Shown here piece by piece: positions 57,465 through 64,000 of a DNA stretch of 64,000 nucleotides. The notes beneath the pieces were generated by a model. It had not been told where the DNA came from. It ran no database searches and saw only the letters and a program-made list of their open reading frames with translations. This stretch comes from Oenanthe sinensis (Eukaryota > Streptophyta > Magnoliopsida > Apiales > Apiaceae), in NCBI GenBank assembly GCA_028671895.1, contig CM053813.1, forward strand, positions 41,015,501-41,079,500, in the 5' to 3' direction. A program made the translations under genes and the position numbers. Positions within the stretch are counted from its first letter, which is position 1, and every line of letters begins with the position of its first letter.

Positions 57465-59205
57465 TTAATGCTACAAAAATTGATTATATTTTCAAAAAAT
57501 GAACTTTTTGAGATATTATAAATTAATATTATTGATATATTTTTTTGACATTAAATTATTCTACTTTCATACATAATAATTATACTAATAAAGGCATAAT
57601 GATTTCATAGAACAATTAATTTTCTTAATAAATTTAACATTTGTAAATATATTTACTGTTCGCTTATTTTAATCACTTGTGTAGGAATAGTTTTATTCAT
57701 TTTAATGGATTTTACTGGTGTAAATATTCATTAAATTAAATTATAGTATATTTGTTTGAAGTTACACAAATTTTATATGTGAAATTTGAATACATATATA
57801 ACGTGAGTGTTAAATAAATATATATATTATGCTACTAAAATTTGCATTATTTAACATATAGTGCTTGAGGCAATATCGAAATAAAATAATATGAAAAACG
57901 TTTAAAAAGTACAAATGTCATGCTTGAAAGATAAAAACATATTAAAAAAATTATTTAAGATTTTTTGTATATCAACTGACAAATTAACAAAATATAAATA
58001 TAAATCATATATATACATGGACAAAAATTGTATTGAGAACCTTGTTTAAAGTACTAATTATAGAACATATATGTTCTGCATCATATTCTGTTTATTATAT
58101 ATTACACAATATAATGCATAATATATATGTCTCCAATTTGTACTTCATTTAATAGTGTTTTATTGAATTCAACCCTCATAGACATATACATATACATATA
58201 CACGTAATATTTTTATAAAAATAAGAGAAAATGATTGAAATATTATATTTGTGAAATATATTCACCTAAATTTGTATCAAATATGTATTGATGGACATAT
58301 ATCAAACATTAAAAGTAATATGGAAAGGGAAATAAATAAGAGTAAGGTTAGATGTACCAAAAATTTTCCTGAATTATTCATGGCTTAATTTTATTAGTTA
58401 GTCACATATTAATATACGCGGGGTTCATATTATTTGTGAGTTGGTGAATTAATAATAATAAATTGACAACTTAACATTTAAAAAAATAAATTGGAAACAG
58501 ATTTGACACCTCTGACATTATTCAATAAATAAACAAATGACTAGCAACAGTCGAATCTAATTGACTAAAATGAGAAATGACCAGTCGTTCGATCGGCGTA
58601 GGCAACGAAATCCTTTCCAACAAACTAACACCAGTAACTCTCAAACTTGACTATGTAGCATCCATCTTTTCACGATTATTCAGTTTAAACTCAACAAACC
58701 TAAAACCTTAGACTGTCAGACAACAATATAATACAGGAAAGCCTTGTTCTCTTCTGCTTAACAACGAAACAATAATCAAATCTTGACAGGTCATAATCGA
58801 ACGATTTCCCTGTCAAGAACAAATATTAATACTACAGATTTTGAACAAGAAGTGTTGAAAATTATCAAAAATATTCCATGACTTGCCGTGATTTTAAGTT
58901 AAGAAAAAATTGGGAAATATAATCTAAACAAAATAATTTTCTAATTGTAAATATATGTGTGTGTGTGGGGGGGTGTAAATTTATTAAAGTTAGTATGAAT
59001 AATACATATAATTATGGGTTGACCCAACTATCTTTATTTATTTATATAAATTAAGAAATGACTTAAAAATGTTAAAGATTTATTTCATCAAAATTAAAAA
59101 CGTTTTAATTATTAATATTAATTATATTTGTTTATTTTTCTAGTTTTCTTCCTTAGTAACTAGAAACATAATTATATTTATATCACTCAACAACTAATGT
59201 ATAAA
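57465..59205. other. gene-free AT-rich stretch
   Basis: No coding or RNA features. Short GT run at about 58955-58968 (TGTGTGTGTGGGGGGG). Confidence 0.5.
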
Positions 59206-59210
59206 GTTAT

Positions 59211-60026
59211 TATAACATCCCATATCAAATATATAAAGTGTGTTTAAGTCCTTTATAAAAATAAGTCAACAACTAATGTATACAAATTTGCTAGCTCTTT
59301 GGGGTTGACCTGGTGCGATTGTGGATTACCCAAGTTATTGCACTTTGACTTACTTTTGGATTCAGAAGTTGAGACTTGACCCGATTTTCGAAAAAGGCTC
59401 ATGACTTGACTTGAGTTGTCACGTATGGTATTTGGAGCCAACTCTCAAAAGTTTGATCGTCAAGTTGCGGGAGGTGGGAACACAAAGGCCGGTGATATTT
59501 GGCATGTTTGGTCTGCCTTAAAATAAGTCTTTTTGGATTTATTTTCGGGTAAAAATTTCATATTTTGATAAATGTTTTTTATACAAGTATTTAATGTATA
59601 TTTGAGATTCTATAAGTTGCAAAAAAAAAAAAACTTTTTTCAGAAAAAAAGTTAGGAATCTCTAACTTTGTCTTAAAATAAGTTGACTTATTTTGGAAAA
59701 AAGTTCCCCCATTATCTCACAATGGACATGTGTGGGACCCGAAACTAGCGGTATTATCACATAATGGCTAGAAAGGTTCGATCTGGGTTTATGGACTATC
59801 TGTTCGGACTTACGAGGACGTCACAAATTTAAGTAGGGGAGTTTGTAACGTCTCAATCCCACGTTAAGAATAAGAGTAATACTAATAAGTACACCATTAA
59901 ATCATGATCTATGATCTTTTAGGGGTATGTGATGTGTTTATGAATTACCCGAGTTATTGCATTTGAGCTAACTTATTTTGACTTATTTTCGAATTCGGAA
60001 GTCATGACTTGACCCGAATTGTCACA
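59211..60026 (+). mobile_element. TRIM retrotransposon, same family as at 11.6-12.6 kb
   Basis: The left LTR starts TATAACATCCC at 59211 and ends near GAGTTGTCACG (59423). A decayed primer-binding site TGGTATTTGGAGC follows two bases later. The internal part is about 210 bases plus a nested insertion. The purine tract AAGTAGGGGAG (59831-59841) precedes the right LTR, 59844-60026, starting TGTAACGTC and ending GTCACA. The family match to the 11.6 kb cluster is clear throughout (for example ATGATCTTTTAGGGG, GACTTGACCCGA). Confidence 0.8.
59500..59710. mobile_element. nested insertion inside the TRIM
   Basis: The TRIM internal phrase GGTGATATT / ATTATCTCACAATGG is broken by about 211 bases not present in the 12.2 kb copy. 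The insert starts TGGCATGTTTGGTCTGCCTT and contains CTTAAAATAAGT phrases near both ends in inverted relation to GACTTATTTTGG. Likely a hAT-like MITE. Confidence 0.65.
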
Positions 60027-60199
60027 ATTATGATAACTTAACCTGATACTATATTAACATATTTTTGTTCAAAACAAAATTCTTATTACTTTTATAAATG
60101 TAATTCAATCTTATATATTGTAATTCAATTAACTCAAGCACTTGAGTTTTAATAAGTTTAAATTATATGTAAAATGAGAAAATCCATTACTCATTAATA

Positions 60200-60620
60200 T
60201 CGTACAAGCAGTGTTATAAAAAACACGGGAATCAAAATTAGTCGTTGAATGCAACAAAAAGAGATTAATCATATAATTGATAATTAATCGGAATGATTAC
60301 TTGGGATCAATTTAATAATTTTTTTTATTTAGAGTATACATTTAAGTAACTATTTAATAAAATTTTAAAATAAGATAGAACAAGCTTACAAGTTAAATAA
60401 TTAAATTTATTGTAAAATAATTTAAATATATATTTAAAAAATTTCATCGATTAATTCCAATTTTTGACTGATTTATCCGAGTTGACCGATTTATTCGATT
60501 TTTGACTGATTTTACAAAAATGATTTTTAACCCGATTAATATAAAATCAGTTGGAAAATTCACCGTACAACAATTAATCGGCGATTAATCCAATTAATCA
60601 ATGTATTTTAAAATATAGCG
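60200..60620. repeat. GATTAATC-rich dispersed element
   Basis: Starts GTTATAAAAAACACGGGA and ends AATGTATTTTAAAATATAGC, with repeats of GATTAATCGG and GATTAATCCAATTAATC. Resembles known short plant transposon debris. Confidence 0.5.
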
Positions 60621-60629
60621 TATGAGTAT

Positions 60630-60960
60630 AATCAGCCGTGTTTTTCATTTTCTTAAAAATTAATAATTGATTTTAATAGTAAATAAAAAAGTGCAGAAAA
60701 TTATATATAATAAATTTTCACAGTTTTCCAAATCTTAATTATAATTTAGAAAAGTATAGAAAACACATTTTTTAGTTATTTATTAACCTTTCTGCTTAAA
60801 AAATAATAAATATTTTGTTACGAACATATTTCCTAATTGTTTTCCTTTTTCAAGTAAGACATGAATCTAAAAAAATTCCAATCAAAAGGCGGTAATCCAA
60901 AATTTAAATCCTTGCCAGGCTCCCTTTGTTCTCATCTCCGCCCAAAAACACCATTACATC
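60630..60960. other. upstream region of H2B
   Basis: AT-rich to about 60850. No gene seen. Confidence 0.4.
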
Positions 60961-61074
60961 CTAATGGTCAAATACTTCACCCGTACAAATCATATAATCC
61001 AACGGTTCTATCACACGCCAAGTCATCGATCCTCGTGAAACAAAACCAACCAATAACACTCCATCACGGCTCCC

Positions 61075-61082
61075 TATATATA
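61075..61082 (+). promoter_or_regulatory. TATA box of H2B, with CCAAT box upstream
   Basis: TATATATA is about 100 bases before the ATG. CCAAT (61050-61054) lies 20 bases above it. No exact CGCGGATC octamer was found; ATCGATCCTCG at about 61026 is only similar. Confidence 0.6.
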
Positions 61083-61180
61083 CATATCTCAAATCTCTCC
61101 CAATCCTCACAATCAAGCACACACTATTGCAAACCAATCTCTCTCTAATTCCCCCAATTCTCAAACCCTAGATTTGTGTT

Positions 61181-61606
61181 ATGGCTCCCAAGGGAGAGAA
61201 GAAGCCGGCCGAGAAGAAGCCCGTCGCCGAGAAAGCTCCGGCGGAGAAGAAGCCCAAGGCCGGCAAGAAGCTCCCCAAAGAAGCCGGTGCAGGCGCTGCT
61301 GACAAGAAGAAGAAGAGAAACAAGAAGAACGTGGAGACGTATAAGATATATATATTCAAGGTGCTGAAACAGGTTCATCCCGACATAGGTATATCAAGCA
61401 AGGCAATGGGAATAATGAACAGTTTTATTAATGATATATTTGAGAAGCTTGCTCAGGAGTCTTCCAAGCTTGCCAGGTACAACAAGAAGCCTACCATTAC
61501 TTCTCGCGAGATTCAAACCGCTGTGAGGCTTGTGCTTCCTGGTGAATTGGCCAAGCACGCTGTTTCTGAGGGCACCAAGGCGGTCACTAAGTTTACTAGC
61601 TCTTAA
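61181..61606 (+). CDS. H2B: histone H2B
   Basis: Core histone that dimerises with H2A. 141 residues, single exon. The Lys/Ala/Pro-rich plant N-terminal tail (MAPKGEKKPAEKKP, then AEKAPAEKKPKAGKK) leads to KKKRNKKNVETYKIYIFKVL. The histone fold runs QVHPDIGISSKAMGIMNSF, then ARYNKKPTITSREIQTAVR and ends ELAKHAVSEGTKAVTKFTSS, which contains the conserved C-terminal ubiquitination lysine. The start follows an AAACCCTAG leader and TATA box. No damage was seen. Confidence 0.98.
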   Translation: MAPKGEKKPAEKKPVAEKAPAEKKPKAGKKLPKEAGAGAADKKKKRNKKNVETYKIYIFKVLKQVHPDIGISSKAMGIMNSFINDIFEKLAQESSKLARYNKKPTITSREIQTAVRLVLPGELAKHAVSEGTKAVTKFTSS

Positions 61607-61609
61607 ATT

Positions 61610-62125
61610 TATATTTGATGAAAATATTGAAATGTCGAGATGGTGACCTGAAAGTGTTTAATTAAATGTCTTATGTACTGTAACTATCATTGTTCTGGAT
61701 GGATGATATATAAAATTTTACATTAGAGGTTCAATCTATTTAAGCACAAAACCATTCTATTGATATGGCTGTATATTGTTTTACACATAAATACTTAGCA
61801 TTCTTCAATATTTGAATCAATTGAATTATGTTGTTAAATTACTGTGTTTTGCCTTTGTCAACATACAATTTTGCATCACATCTTTAAGTTCTCCAATAAT
61901 CTATAATGTGACCAGCATTGTCTTTGTTTAGTTCATTTGAATTAATTGTATTGTTCCTCCGTGATGATCGTTCAAGGCTAAATGTAAATAATGTTTATCA
62001 AACTTAGAAGAGATTCAGCGTTGAATTATATAAAATGCCTTAATGTAGGTAATGTTCGCACTTCTGTAAAATTAGTGGACAGTTTCTTTTTTGGGATTGC
62101 TGATGTTGTGTATGTATGCAAAGAT
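61610..62125. other. H2B 3' flank
   Basis: 3' UTR and intergenic DNA. No further gene. Confidence 0.5.
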
Positions 62126-62129
62126 GTAT

Positions 62130-62760
62130 GTACATATGTGTAATTGGTGCCTTTTACTGAAGTTACTCAGCACAAACTAGCAAAGATCCAAAGTGCGGGA
62201 TTGCAAACATTATTGAATGCTATTTGCTAATGAATTGAATGTAATTATTTTGCCTCTATTGCATGTTCATATGCGTCTTTAATGATCTGGGACTGAAAGC
62301 TTATATAGTTATATACCAGGAAAGCTACAAAAGAAAGGATTTCATGGTCCTGTGCCTAATTCATACTACGAAATGATACATATATATAGAAAATCAAGTC
62401 CGTGGAGCTGCAATCAAGTTATTGTTGCATCACGCGTCTTCTACATAAGCCAGGACCAAGCAATATGGAGAACAGAGTTTCTTGTTTGCAGTTGGGAAGG
62501 TGCAACTTTCTCCACTGACAGACTAATTTTTGCAAATCAGTGAACTTCTGAAGCTTTCTGTACTGAACTGTAAGTGGATTTTCTATTGTTACATGATTTA
62601 TGTCGAAAATAATTGTTTTGTGGTTTGATTATATAGTCAATTCGAATGGGAGTGTTAGCGTATTTGATGCTTATATTCTTCAATTGTCTCAACTGATTTC
62701 ATACACTCTTTTTACCTTTCTTTGCTAAAGTCTAAATTAAGTTACTTGGTACATAGCTAT
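62130..62760 (+). repeat. segmental duplicate of 37.85-39.37 kb
   Basis: AATTGGTGCCTTTTACTGAA, ATGATCTGGGACTGAAAGCT, AGAGTTTCTTGTTTGCAGT, GAACTTCTGAAG and TAAGTTACTTGGTACATAG match the left copy in order and orientation. Confidence 0.7.
62320..62570 (+). pseudogene. CYP714-like P450 exon 1-2 relic
   Basis: AAGCTACAAAAGAAAGGAT, ATGGTCCTGTGCCTA and AGAAAATCAAGTCCGTGGA track exon 1. CAGGACCAAGCAATATGG tracks its end. AGTTGGGAAGGTGCAACTTT tracks exon 2. It is out of frame, and exon 1 and exon 2 lie within 30 bases, so most of intron 1 is gone. Confidence 0.6.
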
Positions 62761-62769
62761 TTATAATTA

Positions 62770-63190
62770 GAGTTTAGAATTTAGAGGATTAATAGAGAAG
62801 CTAAGAAGGAAGAGGATATTGGTTTGAGATGAAAAAAGTAACGTTTTAAAGTTGTCAAAATGGTAAGTGTAGAAAGAATTGGGTAAGGAATACTGGCTGG
62901 AGTTTGCATGAGTGATAAGGCCATGTACGAGCTTCAAATAACAAACACCTAGAGTAAACTTGTAAGTAATTTTAAACTTAATTGAGACAGTAAACTTATG
63001 AGTTACTAATCACATAAAACAAACATGCCCTAATCATTGAAGCTGCAAAATGTTTAGAGGTACATTTTCTATTCCCAGTTAGGAGAGTGATACAATTACA
63101 ACCTAATCCTATAGTGCCTATATTTTGTGCTTTGAATGAGGAGCAGAAAAAGTGTCGTTGAGAAGATACTTGGGCGCAAAAGAGAAGACT
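62770..63190. other. gene-free stretch
   Basis: Nothing recognised. Confidence 0.5.
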
Positions 63191-63560
63191 ATGAGCCTGT
63201 TTGGCAAACAACTTTAAGTCGGGCTTATAGCTGTTTCTGACTTTAAGCTGAAAAATGTATGTTTGTGTAATAATTCAGAAATCGACTTAAAGTCAGAAAC
63301 TGACTTAAAGCCAGAAGTAAGTATTAAGTACTTTTTTAAGTAACTTATTTTTTTTTATTTTTTTATTTTGATAAAAGTTATCCATATGTAATGAATTACT
63401 CATAAGTCATATTTATTTTTATTATTATATTTTCAAAAACTCACAAGTCACTCATAAGTCAAAATTACCCAAACATAAAGCTCTCAGCTTATCACGTTAA
63501 GCCATTTTAAGTTTTTCACTTGAGCTGAGGTTTACTGTTCACACTAAATCATAAAAGAAA
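63190..63560. mobile_element. hAT-like MITE
   Basis: Opens GCCTGTTTGGCAAACAACTT, has internal AAGTCAGAAACTGACTTAA hairpins and ATAAGTCA phrases, and closes near AAGCCATTTTAAGTTTTTCA. The CTGTTTGGC opening is common to non-autonomous hAT elements. The right border is approximate. Confidence 0.5.
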
Positions 63561-64000
63561 AACAAAGCGTTAGTGAGCATATTTGTTGTCTTTGAGAAAA
63601 TTAATAATACAAGGCAAAATCCTCTTTTCCTTTTTAGCTTATAATGAGAATTTACCATATTTATACAAATCTTATTTGCTCTGAGCATTATCTTTCATGT
63701 GAGGTCTCCTGTCTTACTTGGTGATCTCCTCCACTGGGTATCGATCGCTCGCCTGAATCGCCATTGCAACAGGGTGATCAAACAGAAAAAAAGGAGATCC
63801 ATTAATATCTATAGCTCTCTTGATCTTTAGAAAATATTATTAAGAAAGGGTATGTTTTTACATACTTGAATAGTTCTGAATTCTTTCACACTCTTAAATT
63901 TTGAAATCTCAGATCATGTTTCTTTATCATCTTCGTTTATGTGTATTTAAGAGAAAAAAACAGTGTATAAAAGAATTAGAGCCTCAACCGAAAAAGTGAT
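63561..64000. other. window end, no gene seen
   Basis: No frame or element was recognised; a gene may start beyond the window. Confidence 0.4.

Noticed and set aside
61145..61378. Antisense Leu-rich ORFs opposite the H2B tail
   Set aside because: By-product of the Lys/Glu-rich H2B N-terminus on the complementary strand.

Overview
This is nuclear DNA of a flowering plant, most likely a eudicot. The evidence is spliced genes with GT-AG introns, plant-type histone genes, a CYP714-family P450 cluster, an AT-rich background and many plant transposons (copia, gypsy, LINE, hAT, TRIM, Stowaway-like MITEs). I cannot name the species.

Layout. 1-3.3 kb: decayed copia and gypsy elements around one methionine-aminopeptidase exon relic. 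3.7-6.6 kb: intact cytosolic HSP70 gene (minus) with heat-shock elements. 6.7-16 kb: gene-poor, with a ~120 bp tandem repeat, a 425 bp tandem duplication, a hAT relic, and a ~565 bp repeat array carrying a head-to-tail TRIM cluster. 16.6-22.4 kb: three related genes for small three-pass membrane proteins that I do not recognise, one of them truncated. 24.4-25.7 kb: MITEs, relic 3' flanks of those genes and a tRNA-His(GTG). 26.8 kb: histone H4. 30-32.6 kb: five-exon ALY/REF mRNA-export factor gene (minus). 33.6-38 kb: LINE relic and mostly empty sequence. 38-52.6 kb: CYP714 cluster with one intact gene (48.9-51.0 kb) and several broken copies. 53.3 kb: second H4 gene, inverted relative to the first, with a tandemly duplicated promoter. 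54-60 kb: repeat-rich, including a solo LTR with perfect target-site duplication and a TRIM carrying a nested insertion. 61.2 kb: histone H2B. 62-64 kb: another P450 relic and a hAT-like MITE.

Function. Conserved housekeeping genes (HSP70, H4 x2, H2B, ALY, tRNA-His) are interspersed with two locally expanded families: the membrane-protein trio and the CYP714 cluster. CYP714 enzymes are known for gibberellin metabolism. Duplication, direct and inverted, dominates the window. The stretch 51.1-53.8 kb is a mosaic of three segmental copies from elsewhere in the window. The least-explained element is the membrane-protein family with its repeated 'AHLV' tail. All exon coordinates were read by eye from splice signals and homology between copies.
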